A stretch of DNA of 64,000 nt from Nocardia amikacinitolerans NBRC 108937 (GCF_001612615.1 NZ_BDAU01000016.1:59058-123057), one strand, 5' to 3'. Counted from the first letter of the stretch, positions 46,151 to 55,472 are shown. Notes: generated by a model from the sequence alone, not told the origin. Translations and numbers: made by a program.

Positions 46151-47395
46151 TCAGCGCGCGCGGCACCCCGCCGCGACCGGCACACCCGCGAACCGATCGG
46201 CGAGATAGTTCATCGCACCGAACGCCTCCACGATCGCGGTCGGATTGTGCCCCGGCAGCGTCGAATGCGCGAAGGTGATGTCCGCGCCGAGCGCGCAGTA
46301 GCGGTCGAGCAGCGCGGTGAAGCCCGCGACGGGAATCACGTCGTCGGTGATGCTGTGGTAGAGGTAGGCCGGTACCCGCGGCGCGCTCGCGCCGAGCTCC
46401 TGCGCGTCCGTCGCCGCGCGGAAGGCCGGGTGCGCCAAGAGGTCCGGCTCGATCGCGAAGTCGTCGACGCGCGCGCCGATGTACTTCAGCACCAGGTCCG
46501 ACCCGCACGCCGAGCCGTCCTCGGCAAGCATCGCGTGGCCGCGCTCGTTGAGCAGCTCCGCGACGCCGAACTCCGGGTGGTCGCGGGCGATCGCGAGCAC
46601 GATCAGCAACGCAAGCCCGGCCTGCACGCCGCCGTCGACGCCGCGGGCGATGGCGGGCCAGTCGGCGGGCACGCCGCCGGAGGTGATGCCCGCGAACCGG
46701 ACGTCCGGTGCGTAGTCCGGTTGCAGCTGGGCGGCCCACAGCGTCGCGAAGGCGCCGCCCGAATACCCGTACGCGCCAATCGGACTCGCCGGCCCGACGC
46801 CGCCCGCGCCGAACGCCCGCGCCGCCCGGATGCCGTCGAGCACACCGCGCCCGGAGTTCACCCCGTCCAGGAAGCGGGACCACGGCCCCTCGTAGTCACT
46901 GACCACAACCGCCCAACCCCGGCGCAGCGCGTCCGCGATGAAAGGCGTGTCGATGTAAGTGGTCACGCCGCTCAGTTCCCAGCCGCCGCGCAGTGCGTAG
47001 GAGGGCGCGCAGTGGCTGCCGAGGCTGTCCTCGGGCACCTGATAGGACAGCAGCGGCCGCTCCCCCTGGCCCAACCACGGCAGATTCGGGACCATCACCG
47101 TGGCCATGCCGGGGATGGGCGCGTCGCCCGCGTCGTTGGTCCGGTACTGCACCTGCCAGGCTGAAACCGGCAGCGGCAGACCGAGCAGCGCGATCGGCCG
47201 CGATCGGGTGACGGCTCCCGCGGGGTAGTCGGCGAGGTCGGCGGGCGCGGCGTAGAACGGGTCGGCGTCGGGCCGAGGGATCGCCGCGCTCGGTGCGGCA
47301 TGGGCGAGCAGACTGAGCGAAACCATCGCGGCGACCGCGAATCCCCGGAGAAGCACGCCGAAAGCCGGGAACGGACGACCGTATTTCGTGCTCAT
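46151..47395 (-). CDS. Secretory lipase (LIP family)
   Basis: 414 residues with a signal peptide (LLRGFAVAAMVSLSLLAHAA, then PSAAIPRPD). The lipase core shows GWAVVVSDYEGP, nucleophile GYSGG, Asp in YHSITDDVIPV, and His in TLPGHNPTA. Such enzymes hydrolyse acylglycerols outside the cell. GGAGCTGGG precedes ATG 47395; a longer frame to 47479 would bury the signal peptide. Cys residues (HCAPSYAL; DGSACGSD; DRYCALG) may form disulfides. Confidence 0.9.
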   Translation of the reverse strand: MSTKYGRPFPAFGVLLRGFAVAAMVSLSLLAHAAPSAAIPRPDADPFYAAPADLADYPAGAVTRSRPIALLGLPLPVSAWQVQYRTNDAGDAPIPGMATVMVPNLPWLGQGERPLLSYQVPEDSLGSHCAPSYALRGGWELSGVTTYIDTPFIADALRRGWAVVVSDYEGPWSRFLDGVNSGRGVLDGIRAARAFGAGGVGPASPIGAYGYSGGAFATLWAAQLQPDYAPDVRFAGITSGGVPADWPAIARGVDGGVQAGLALLIVLAIARDHPEFGVAELLNERGHAMLAEDGSACGSDLVLKYIGARVDDFAIEPDLLAHPAFRAATDAQELGASAPRVPAYLYHSITDDVIPVAGFTALLDRYCALGADITFAHSTLPGHNPTAIVEAFGAMNYLADRFAGVPVAAGCRAR

Positions 47396-47578
47396 CCCAG
47401 CTCCAGCGCTCACCGAGGCGCACCCGACCTTGGCCTCGACACACTCGACGGTACTGCCGTGGCGGCCGACCGGCAACATCCTTGGCGCCCGTGATTACAG
47501 TGGTGCGAAAGTTCCCTCAGCGCAACCGAATCGCCGCCAAGCGAGCAGGGCGAAGCGCATTCGAAAAGGAGACTGACC

Positions 47579-48226
47579 ATGCGGTACGGCAACGGACTGG
47601 ACATTCCCGAGGGGCTCGCCGACGTGTGCGGTCCGGACCGGATGGCGGTGATCGTCTACGACATGCAGGTGGGCGTGCTCTCCCAGTTGCCGGACGGCCC
47701 CGAGATCATCCAGCGGGTGGTGCCCGTGGTGGAGGCGGCGCGGCGCGGCGGCTACCCGGTCATCTTCCTGCGGCACTTCTTCCTGCCGCACCGGCTCAGC
47801 GGCAAGTTCGCGCTGCGGATGGCGATGTCCTGGCAGGGTGTCGACTCGGTCGACGAGCTGAAATCCATTCTCCAGCGCGACACCCCGGCCTTCGAGCTGG
47901 TGCCTGAGCTGCGGCCGCGGCCCGACGAGGTCGTCTTCGACAAGACCTCGATGTCGGCCTTCGAGGGCACGCCGCTGGCGAGCACGCTGCGGGATCTCGG
48001 CATCAGTGCGTACGCCATCATGGGCGTCGCGATGGAGATCGGCATCGCGCCGACCATCGCCCACTCCACCGACCTCGGGTTCATCCCGGTGGTGATCAGC
48101 GACGCGTGCGGCGGCCGCGATCAGGACGCGATCGCGCGCAACTACGCGGATTTCGAGTTCCAGGGGCATGCGATCGTGACGGATTCCGCGACCATCACGC
48201 CGCTGCTGGCGGGCGAGAAGGAGTGA
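47579..48226 (+). CDS. Isochorismatase-like hydrolase lacking the catalytic Cys
   Basis: 215 residues of the isochorismatase/cysteine-hydrolase fold. Asp28 (IVYDMQ) and Lys near 121 (FDKTSMSAFEGT) are in place, but the Cys position in the GVAxEICV motif is Gly (GVAMEIGIAPT). True isochorismatases such as EntB and PhzD also have Gly there, so hydrolysis of an ether rather than an amide is more likely than nicotinamidase-type chemistry. AAAAGGAG precedes ATG 47579. The nearby NRPS is 20 kb away and unlinked; no siderophore genes are seen. Confidence 0.82.
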   Translation: MRYGNGLDIPEGLADVCGPDRMAVIVYDMQVGVLSQLPDGPEIIQRVVPVVEAARRGGYPVIFLRHFFLPHRLSGKFALRMAMSWQGVDSVDELKSILQRDTPAFELVPELRPRPDEVVFDKTSMSAFEGTPLASTLRDLGISAYAIMGVAMEIGIAPTIAHSTDLGFIPVVISDACGGRDQDAIARNYADFEFQGHAIVTDSATITPLLAGEKE

Positions 48227-48232
48227 CCCGTG

Positions 48233-48262
48233 CCGTCGTCCCGGCGCGCGCCGGGACGACGG
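48233..48262. terminator. Perfect 13 bp hairpin terminator
   Basis: CCGTCGTCCCGGC, loop GCGC, GCCGGGACGACGG, seven bases after the hydrolase stop. The convergent LigD gene ends 140 bases further on, so it may serve both directions. Confidence 0.75.
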
Positions 48263-48399
48263 GGATCGGTCAGCCTTCCTTTCGGATGGCCTTTTTCGCG
48301 GCGTCCTGGGCCGAGTCGAAACAACCGCGGATTCACGATACCCAGCCAACGCCGGACCGGCCTGGCTAACTCCTGGCGATCGCCGTCACAGCGCGGGCG

Positions 48400-50766
48400 T
48401 CAACCGGATTCGCCGACCCAGCCCGGATGCCAGAGCCGTCCGGTCTCGGTCCAGTTCATGAAGCGCACGGTGCCCGCGATCTTCGGCGACACCCACACCG
48501 CTTCCTTGCGCTCCTCGGCGGACAGCGGATTGTCGAACGGGCTCGTCTTGCGTTCCAGCTTGCGCAGCCGTTCGGCCAGGTCCCGCATGCCCGCGTCGTC
48601 GAAACCGGTGCCGACCCTGCCCACGTAGATCAGCCGGTCCTGGTACGGAATGCCGACGAGCAGCGACTTGAACTCGCGCGCCTCGCTGCGCCGCCAGCCG
48701 CCGACCACCACCCGCTGGGTGCGCCAGTTGCGCTGCTTGACCCACGAATGTCCGCGCTTGCCCGGCAGATACACCGAATCCCTGCGTTTGGCGACGACGC
48801 CCTCCATGCCGTGCTCCTGGCTGTAGCGCAGCGCCGTGGCGCCAGGGCCATCGAGGCGGGGCGGCACGCGCAACGACGGGGCGTTCGCGGCAAGCGCCTC
48901 CAGCACCCGCCGACGGTCCGAATAGCGTTTGCGGACCAGCGAAGTGCCGTCCAGATACAGCACATCGAACGCGACGAAGACGGCGCGGGCCGCATCCGCT
49001 TGCAGCAGGCCCAGATTCGCGACACCGTGATCGTCGAAGACCACCGCCTCGCCGTCGAGCACGACGCGGTGTCCGTCCAACTCCTTCGCCAGCACGCCGA
49101 TACCCGGGTAGCGGGAGGTCACCACGTTGCCCGCGCGGCTGCGCAAAGTCACCGCCCCGGAATCGATCTCGGCGATGAGCCGGAAGCCGTCCCATTTCGT
49201 CTCGAAGCACCATTCGACGTCGTCCAGCTCGGCGACGTCGCCGGAGATCGCGAGCATCGGCGCGAGACCGCGGGGAAAAGGCGCGGAACCGCCCGGCGGT
49301 GCAGCCGTTGCGATCGGTGCCTCGCCGACCGATTCGTCCGCGGCGCCGGGCTTGCCGCGAGACCCGTTCGAGGACGCGGCCGAATCCTGTTCATCCGCAA
49401 TCTCTTCCGTCTCCTGCTGCTGATCGCGCATGAGGTGCATCAGCCACTGGTTGCCGTTGGTCTGGATGAACGCGTAGCGGCCGGTGAGTCGCTCGCCGTG
49501 GAAGCGGACGATCACCTCGTCGTCGCGCCACTTCTCGGTCTCGTAGGTGCCGGTATCCCAGATGGTCATCTCCCCCGCGCCGTACTCCCCCTTCGGGATC
49601 TCGCCGTGGAAGTGCAGATACTCCAGCGGATGGTCCTCGGTGTGCACCGCGAGCCGGTTCTGCCGCGACGACGTCGGCGGACCCTTCGGGACGGCCCAGG
49701 ACACCAGCACGCCGTCGCGCTCGAGCCGGACGTCCCAGTGCAGCCTGCGCGCGTGATGCTCCTGCACCACGAACCGGTCTCCGGCACTCGGGGCGGGCGG
49801 CGCGGACGGCACCGGCTCCGGTGTGCGCGCCGGATCGCGCATCGAGCGATACTTGCTCAGCGCGTCGGTGCCGCCACGGGAGTCCGGCGGGTCGAGCTCG
49901 GCGAGCAGGTCACCGTCGTCCCGCCAGCGCGCGAGCACCTCCTCGAAACGTAAGTGCCGCAGCTTCTTTCGATTCTCGATCTCGGCCCAGGTGCGTGGCG
50001 CCGCGGCGTTGGGCTCCGCGCGGCCGCGCATCGAATAGGGGGCGATGGTGGTCTTGGCCGGGTTGTTCTGGCTCCAGTCCAGGAAGACCTTGCCGCGCCG
50101 CACGGACTTGGCCATCGTCGCCGTGACCAGTTCCGGGTGCAGCTTCGCCAGATTGGTGGCCACCTGTTTGGCCACCGTCGACGCGCCACCGGGGCTCAGC
50201 ACCCGGTCCAGCGGAACGTAGATATGAATGCCCTTGCTGCCGCTGGTAACCGGGAACGCGTGCAGTCCGATCCCCTCGACCATCTCCCGCACGGCGAGCG
50301 CTACCGTCGCGCATTCCGGCAGACCGACGCCCGGCCCCGGATCCAGATCGAAGACGATCCGGGTCGCCGGACCCATCTCGTCGCCGTCGAAACGCCATTG
50401 CGGCACATGGACTTCCAGCGAGGCCTGCTGCCCGATCCAGGCCAGGCCCGCCTCGGAATCGATCAGCGGATAGGCCACCCGCCGATCGGAGTGCGCGAGC
50501 GTGCGGCGCTCGATCCAGGACGGCGCGTGTTCGGCGAGGTTCTTTTCGAAGAAGGAGGGTTCGTCGACCCCGTTGGGCCAGCGCTTTCTGGTCACCGGGC
50601 GCCCAGCGATATGCGGCAGCATCGCCGGGGCGATGGCCGCGTAGTAGGCGATCACCTCGCCTTTGGTGGTCCCGGTCGCCGGATACAGCACCTTGTCGAG
50701 ATTGCTGAGTTCGACCTCGATACTCGGTCGGCCCGGACCACCACCGAATGCACGGCGGGACACCAT
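48400..50766 (-). CDS. ligD: Multifunctional DNA repair ligase LigD (polymerase-phosphoesterase-ligase)
   Basis: 788 residues in the mycobacterial order POL-PE-LIG. The primase-polymerase domain (~1-300) contains the metal-binding IVFDLDPGPGVG and TSGSKGIHIYVPL. The 3'-phosphoesterase (~330-490) has EHHARRLHWDVRLE. A low-complexity linker (~490-500) leads to the ATP-dependent ligase (~515-788) with the nucleotidyl Lys near 523 in ETKWDGFR. LigD with Ku carries out non-homologous end joining; no ku gene lies in the window. ATG 50766 gives the standard N-terminus. Confidence 0.93.
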   Translation of the reverse strand: MVSRRAFGGGPGRPSIEVELSNLDKVLYPATGTTKGEVIAYYAAIAPAMLPHIAGRPVTRKRWPNGVDEPSFFEKNLAEHAPSWIERRTLAHSDRRVAYPLIDSEAGLAWIGQQASLEVHVPQWRFDGDEMGPATRIVFDLDPGPGVGLPECATVALAVREMVEGIGLHAFPVTSGSKGIHIYVPLDRVLSPGGASTVAKQVATNLAKLHPELVTATMAKSVRRGKVFLDWSQNNPAKTTIAPYSMRGRAEPNAAAPRTWAEIENRKKLRHLRFEEVLARWRDDGDLLAELDPPDSRGGTDALSKYRSMRDPARTPEPVPSAPPAPSAGDRFVVQEHHARRLHWDVRLERDGVLVSWAVPKGPPTSSRQNRLAVHTEDHPLEYLHFHGEIPKGEYGAGEMTIWDTGTYETEKWRDDEVIVRFHGERLTGRYAFIQTNGNQWLMHLMRDQQQETEEIADEQDSAASSNGSRGKPGAADESVGEAPIATAAPPGGSAPFPRGLAPMLAISGDVAELDDVEWCFETKWDGFRLIAEIDSGAVTLRSRAGNVVTSRYPGIGVLAKELDGHRVVLDGEAVVFDDHGVANLGLLQADAARAVFVAFDVLYLDGTSLVRKRYSDRRRVLEALAANAPSLRVPPRLDGPGATALRYSQEHGMEGVVAKRRDSVYLPGKRGHSWVKQRNWRTQRVVVGGWRRSEAREFKSLLVGIPYQDRLIYVGRVGTGFDDAGMRDLAERLRKLERKTSPFDNPLSAEERKEAVWVSPKIAGTVRFMNWTETGRLWHPGWVGESG

Positions 50767-50777
50767 GACTCGATAGT

Positions 50778-50814
50778 ACGGCCGGGGACCGACAGGTGGG
50801 CGGTCCCCGGCCGT
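50778..50814. terminator. Perfect 14 bp hairpin between the MT0933-like gene and ligD
   Basis: ACGGCCGGGGACCG and CGGTCCCCGGCCGT pair around a 9-base loop, six bases downstream of the upstream gene's stop on the minus strand. It should separate that gene from ligD. Confidence 0.75.
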
Positions 50815-50820
50815 GCGTCC

Positions 50821-51066
50821 TCAGGGATTGGGCGTCGGCCCCGGACCCGGCTGGCCGGGCTGCCCTGGCTGGCCGGGGTGTTCGGGCGGAACCACCTTCT
50901 TGGCGGCCTCCTTGCCCTTCTCGATCTTGTCCGTGTACTTCCCGTGGGTCTTCTGGTCGATGAAGTCACCGGCCTTGTCGACCGCCTGGTTGATCTTGTC
51001 GGCGTTCTTGGCCGCCGCGTCCTTTCCCTTACCGACCAGGCCTTTCAAAGTGTCCGCCAGGCTCAT
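50821..51066 (-). CDS. MT0933/Rv0909-type small Lys-rich protein (antitoxin family)
   Basis: 81 residues. MSLADTLKGLVGKGKDAAAK, then NADKINQAVDKAGDFIDQKT and HGKYTDKIEKGKEAAKKVV match the MT0933 antitoxin family, followed by a Pro/Gly tail (PGQPGQPGQPGPGP). In M. tuberculosis Rv0909 is paired with Rv0910; no Rv0910-like toxin gene is adjacent here. It sits beside MBL-fold and echA6-like genes as in mycobacteria. GAAAGGAACG precedes the start. A DNA-binding or stress role is equally possible. Confidence 0.8.
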   Translation of the reverse strand: MSLADTLKGLVGKGKDAAAKNADKINQAVDKAGDFIDQKTHGKYTDKIEKGKEAAKKVVPPEHPGQPGQPGQPGPGPTPNP

Positions 51067-51117
51067 CGCCGTCGTTCCTTTCCTGTCGCCAATCGGGATG
51101 TCGGAGATACCGACAGG

Positions 51118-52263
51118 TCAACCTACATTTTCCCACCAGGAATCGCCGGGAGGGAGCGCATGCGGCAACAAGCGTTGTCCCGGCATCGGCACCGCGACCG
51201 AGGTACCCGCCTCCTTCGCCGCGTCGACCATCCGGTGCACCGGTTCCGACCACCCGTGGAAGGCCAGGTTGAACGTCGCCCAGTGGATCGGCACGAGCAG
51301 GCCGTGGCCGGGATCGCCGACGCACAGGTCGGCGTGCGCGCGCACCGCCTCCTCCGGGTTCATGTGCACGTCGGTCCAGCGCTCGTCGTACGCGCCGATG
51401 GGAAGCAGCGTCAGGTCGAAGGGACCGAGCGCCGCGCCCGCCTCGGCGAACGCCTTGGTGTAACCGGTGTCGCCGCCGAAGTAGACCCGCCGAGTCGGGC
51501 CGACGATGGACCAGGACGCCCACAACGTGGTGTTCCTGACCAGTCCGCGGCCGGAGAAGTGCCTGGCCTCGGTGCAGGTGAGCACCAGATCGGTACCGTC
51601 CCGTTCCCGGCCGAGTGCCGCGAGGGAAACCGAACCGCCCCAATCCAATTCGACGATGCGATGCTCAGGAACGCCCCAGTGCCGCAGGTGCGCGCCGATG
51701 CCCATCGGCACCAGGAACGGCGTGGACTGGGCGACCACCAGCGCCCGGATGGTCTCCTTGTCGAGGTGGTCGTAGTGATCGTGCGAGATGATCACCGCGT
51801 CGACCTGCGGAAGTTCCGCGAGCGGCACCGGAACCGGATGCAGCCGCGCGGGCCCGATCAGCGGGGAAGGCGAAACCCGTTCGCTCCATACGGGATCGGT
51901 GAGAATCCGGTATCCGTCCACCTCGATCAGCGCCGACGCGTGGCCGTACCAGGTCACCGCTAGATCGGCGGCCTCGGCGGGCGACTGCGGCTTCTGCAGC
52001 GGAACCACCCCGCGCGGGCGGCCGATATTGCGCTTGGTAAACGCCGAATACAGCAGGGAGGGAACCGAACCCGCGACGATCTGGGTGCTCGGCTCGGTGT
52101 TGTGGAATTGGCGATTGCGGTAGCTCACCGACCCCGTCGCGTACGGATGGATAGCCGACATCGAGGCGCCGATCGATGACGGTATGTCCCACGCGGCCCG
52201 CACCACCCAGGTGAGCCCGACCGCGCCCGCCGCGTAACCGAGCAGTCGTTTGATACGCATCAT
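51118..52263 (-). CDS. Metallo-beta-lactamase fold hydrolase (Rv0906-like)
   Basis: 381 residues. An N-terminal hydrophobic segment (LLGYAAGAVGLTWVVRAAW) suggests membrane or outer-membrane association. ISHDHYDHLD provides the HxHxDH zinc motif, with further ligands in ARHFSGRG, FGGDTGY and PIHWATF. The organisation is that of NAPE-hydrolysing phospholipase D-like proteins. The start overlaps the EchA6-like stop (ATGA at 52263), so they are coupled. The physiological substrate is unknown. Confidence 0.88.
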   Translation of the reverse strand: MMRIKRLLGYAAGAVGLTWVVRAAWDIPSSIGASMSAIHPYATGSVSYRNRQFHNTEPSTQIVAGSVPSLLYSAFTKRNIGRPRGVVPLQKPQSPAEAADLAVTWYGHASALIEVDGYRILTDPVWSERVSPSPLIGPARLHPVPVPLAELPQVDAVIISHDHYDHLDKETIRALVVAQSTPFLVPMGIGAHLRHWGVPEHRIVELDWGGSVSLAALGRERDGTDLVLTCTEARHFSGRGLVRNTTLWASWSIVGPTRRVYFGGDTGYTKAFAEAGAALGPFDLTLLPIGAYDERWTDVHMNPEEAVRAHADLCVGDPGHGLLVPIHWATFNLAFHGWSEPVHRMVDAAKEAGTSVAVPMPGQRLLPHALPPGDSWWENVG

Positions 52264-52988
52264 CGCCCCACGAACTTCGCCGCGCGCTTCTCCTGCCGTG
52301 CCACACGCCCCTCCTGAGCATCGGCGCTTGTCCACGCGGCCTCCAGAGCGGCGCGCTGTTGCGCGGACTCCGGATCGCGGGTGCCGTCGTCGTTGAACAC
52401 CAGCTTCAGGTGCCGCAGCGAAAGCGGCGCCAAATCCGCGATCGACTTGGCCCACGCCTGCGCGTCGGCAAGGGTGCCGATCTTGTTCGCGAAACCGAAC
52501 GAGTAGCAGTCGGCGGCCTGAATCGGTTCGGCGCCAATGAGAACGGTGCGCGCCGGGCCGCCGCCGATCAGCGAGACCAGCCGCCGCACGGTCCAGCGGT
52601 CCACGGTGATGCCGAGTTTGGCGGCCGGAATGGCGATGTAGGCCTCCGGCGCGATCACCCGCAGGTCCGAGGCGAGCGCGAGTTGCACGCCCGCGCCGAG
52701 CGCGCCGCCGTTGATGGCGGAGATGACCGGCACCGGCACCGACTCGATGGTGTGCAACATGTCGAGCAGGCCGGAGAGGAAATCGTCGGAGTAGACGCCG
52801 GACAGATCGGCGCCCGCGCTGAAGATCGGGCCGCGCCCGGTCAGCACGATCACCCGTGCGCCATCGGCGACGGCGGCTAGGACGGCCTCGCGTAGCCGGG
52901 TCACGAGTTCGCTGTTGAGCGCGTTGCGTCGCTCCTCGCGTTGTAATTCGATGGTGACGACATCACCATCTCGGCTAACACCGAGCAT
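52260..52988 (-). CDS. echA6: EchA6-like crotonase-fold protein, probably non-catalytic
   Basis: 242 residues with the oxyanion-hole motifs FSAGADLSG and INGGALGAGVQLALA, but the expected catalytic Glu pair of enoyl-CoA hydratases is absent: the region reads KLGITVDRWTVRRL. Mycobacterial EchA6 shows the same loss and acts as an acyl-CoA carrier feeding FAS-II in mycolic acid synthesis. The neighbouring MBL-fold and carboxyltransferase genes support orthology. The symbol is assigned by resemblance and context. Confidence 0.8.
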   Translation of the reverse strand: MLGVSRDGDVVTIELQREERRNALNSELVTRLREAVLAAVADGARVIVLTGRGPIFSAGADLSGVYSDDFLSGLLDMLHTIESVPVPVISAINGGALGAGVQLALASDLRVIAPEAYIAIPAAKLGITVDRWTVRRLVSLIGGGPARTVLIGAEPIQAADCYSFGFANKIGTLADAQAWAKSIADLAPLSLRHLKLVFNDDGTRDPESAQQRAALEAAWTSADAQEGRVARQEKRAAKFVGR

Positions 52989-53078
52989 GCATCCTCCCCA
53001 ACTGAACGTGTCGTTTGGTTACTCTCACTCTGCCACAGGCGGTGGCGGGAGACGCCGAAGGCGATACGATCGGCGGCT

Positions 53079-54194
53079 GTGCCGACCGACTTCGACATCC
53101 TGGTGATCGGCGCTGGTCAAGCGGGACTCTCGGCCGGCTACCACCTCCGCCGCCTCGGACTACGCCCCGAACGCGATTTTCTCATCGTCGACCACGCACC
53201 GGGACCCGGCGGCGCCTGGCAGTTCCGCTGGCCCTCGCTGACACTCACCACCGTCAACCGGGTGCACGACCTGCCCGGCATGTCGTTCGCCGAGACCTTG
53301 CCGCCCGGCTCGGAGAGCGCACCCGCCGCCACGGCCGTTCCGCATTATTACGAGTTGTACGAGAAGCGCTTCGATCTTCGGGTGCGCAGGCAGGTGTCGG
53401 TCGACGTGGTCTGCGACCGCACCGAGGACGGGCAGCGCTGCGACGGGCGCGGCACTGTGCTCAACGCGGAGACCGACAGCGCGGGCACGCTCCGGGTCCG
53501 CGGGCTCATCAACGGCACCGGGACCTGGGAGCGGCCTTTCATCCCGCGCTACCGCGGGCAGGAGAGCTTCGCGGGCCGTCAGCTGCACACGCGCGACTAT
53601 CGCACCGCCGAGGAATTCGCCGGGAAGCACGTCGTGATCGTCGGCGGCGGCATCTCCGCTGTGCAGTTGCTCGACGAGATCTCGAAGGTGACCGCGACCA
53701 CCTGGGTCACGCGGACCGAACCGGTGTTCCGCGACGCGGAGTTCACCGACGAGACGGGCCGGGCCGCGGTGGCGATGGTCGAGGACCGCGTGCGCAACGG
53801 GCTCCCGCCCGGCTCGGTGGTCTCGGTGACCGGCCTGCGCTGGGACGATCGGCTGCGCGCGGCCGACGCGCGCGGCGTGCTGCGCAGGCGGCCGATGTTC
53901 GACCACATCGAACCCGACGGCGTGCGCTGGGCGGACGGCACTTTCCAGCGAGCCGATGTCATCCTGTGGGCCACCGGGTTTCGCAGCGCGCTGGACCATC
54001 TGGCCCCGCTGCGGCTGCGCGGACCCGGCGGCGGGATCACCATGACCGGGCAACTCGCGACGCAGGTCGCCGTCGATCCGCGCATCCATCTGATCGGCTA
54101 CGGCCCGTCGGCGAGCACCATCGGCGCGAACCGCGCGGGCCGGGCTGCCGCCGTCGAGTTGACCGAGCATCTGGGCATCGGCGTCCGCGGCTGA
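53079..54194 (+). CDS. FAD-dependent pyridine nucleotide oxidoreductase / monooxygenase-like protein
   Basis: 371 residues. DILVIGAGQAGLSAGYHLRR binds FAD; VVIVGGGISAVQLLDE binds NAD(P)H; ILWATGF is the conserved third motif and HLIGYGPSASTIGANRAGR closes the FAD site. This matches single-component flavin monooxygenases (YUCCA/CzcO-like). Substrate unknown. GTG 53079 is the first sensible start. It is divergent from echA6-like with 90 bases between. Confidence 0.85.
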   Translation: MPTDFDILVIGAGQAGLSAGYHLRRLGLRPERDFLIVDHAPGPGGAWQFRWPSLTLTTVNRVHDLPGMSFAETLPPGSESAPAATAVPHYYELYEKRFDLRVRRQVSVDVVCDRTEDGQRCDGRGTVLNAETDSAGTLRVRGLINGTGTWERPFIPRYRGQESFAGRQLHTRDYRTAEEFAGKHVVIVGGGISAVQLLDEISKVTATTWVTRTEPVFRDAEFTDETGRAAVAMVEDRVRNGLPPGSVVSVTGLRWDDRLRAADARGVLRRRPMFDHIEPDGVRWADGTFQRADVILWATGFRSALDHLAPLRLRGPGGGITMTGQLATQVAVDPRIHLIGYGPSASTIGANRAGRAAAVELTEHLGIGVRG

Positions 54195-54259
54195 ACTGCG
54201 GCTCGGTGATCGCGCACGCACCGTGGCACCGCTCCCGGGTCTGGATCGGCACCGGCCCG

Positions 54260-54470
54260 CGGCTCACCGATCGACACCGCGCCCGAGCTCCACAACCAGC
54301 ACCGACCTGCGGCTCAGCGACCAGCACCAGGCCGCGGCGTCACGACCAGCACCGGCTTGCGCCTCAGCGACCAGCAGGCCAGAGGTCAGCGACCGACAGC
54401 AGGCCCGCCTCAGCGACCAGCACCAAGCCGGAACTCAGCGACCGACAACGGGCCCCACCTCGACTACCGG
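54260..54470. repeat. Degenerate tandem array, second minisatellite-like region
   Basis: About seven imperfect units of 22-30 bases built on CTCAGCGACCAGCACC or CAGCGACCGACAGCA occupy the 290-base gap between two convergent genes. Units vary far more than those at 43695-43954. No protein frame covers it. Confidence 0.65.
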
Positions 54471-54484
54471 CAGCGCGCTTCGCC

Positions 54485-55336
54485 TCAGAGACCGGCGGTG
54501 AAAGTGTCCGGGTTCGGACCGATGCGGCCGCCGCGGTCGAGGGCGTTGATCGCGTCCATCTGCTCGGCCGTCAGCTCGAAGCCGAACACGTCGAAATTGG
54601 CGGCAATCCGCGACGGTGTGACCGACTTCGGGATGACGATGTTGCCGAGCTGCAGGTGCCACCGAATGAGCACCTGGGCCGGCATGCGGTCGAGTTCGGC
54701 GGCGATGACGGTGATGGTCCGGTCCTCGAGCAGCGTGCCCTGGCCGAGCGGGCTCCACGCCTCGGTGGCGATCGCGTTCGCGGCGTGGAAATCGCGCAGT
54801 TCGCGCTGGGCGAGGCCGGGGTGCAGCTCGATCTGGTTGACGGCCGGGATCTCGCCGGTCTCTTCGATCACCCGGCGCAGGTTCGCCTCGGTGAAGTTGG
54901 ACACGCCGATCGACCGGACCCTGCCCTGCCGCTTGAGCTCCTGAAACGCACGGAAGGTTTCGACGAACTTGTCGGCGATGGCCACCGGCCAGTGGATCAG
55001 GTAGAGATCCAGGTAGTCCAGGCCGAGCTTGTCCATGCTCGCGTCGAAGGCGCGCAGCGTGGCGTCGTAGCCCTGATCGGCGTTCCACAGTTTGGTGGTG
55101 ACGTAGACCTCGTCGCGCGGCAGCCCGAACGCCCGGATGGCCTGCCCGGTGCCCTGCTCGTTGCCGTAGATCGCGGCGGTATCGATGCTGCGGTAGCCCG
55201 CATCGAGCGCGGCGGTCACGACATCGAATACGTCCTCGGGCGGCACCTGGAACACGCCGAATCCGAGTTGCGGGATGACGTTGCCGTCGTTCAGCACGAT
55301 CGACGGCACGGCGGAGGTCTCGCTTCGGAAGCTCAC
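54485..55336 (-). CDS. Aldo/keto reductase
   Basis: 283 residues of the AKR5-like type. The catalytic tetrad is visible: Asp and Tyr in SIDTAAIYGNE, Lys in TTKLWN and His in LYLIHWP. NADPH phosphate-binding residues appear in VIPKSVTPSRI. It reduces aldehydes or 2,5-diketo sugars; the substrate is unknown. GTG 55336 is taken as start; an upstream TTG at 55372 is possible. Single gene converging on the repeat array. Confidence 0.88.
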   Translation of the reverse strand: MSFRSETSAVPSIVLNDGNVIPQLGFGVFQVPPEDVFDVVTAALDAGYRSIDTAAIYGNEQGTGQAIRAFGLPRDEVYVTTKLWNADQGYDATLRAFDASMDKLGLDYLDLYLIHWPVAIADKFVETFRAFQELKRQGRVRSIGVSNFTEANLRRVIEETGEIPAVNQIELHPGLAQRELRDFHAANAIATEAWSPLGQGTLLEDRTITVIAAELDRMPAQVLIRWHLQLGNIVIPKSVTPSRIAANFDVFGFELTAEQMDAINALDRGGRIGPNPDTFTAGL

Positions 55337-55472
55337 CCGATCGACCGTAGAAGTGCGGGGGCGAACCGTCAACGACGCTTACGCGCGTGTTGACACCCGC
55401 CAAAACGCGTGAACCAGCCATTTCGCTCGACGGTTAGGTCGAACGGGTCGCTCCGCGCGGTCCTGGTCCGGT

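Noticed and set aside
47579..48226. Link between the isochorismatase-like enzyme and the NRPS as a siderophore pathway
   Set aside because: They are 20 kb apart with unrelated genes between, and no salicylate or catechol synthesis genes are present.
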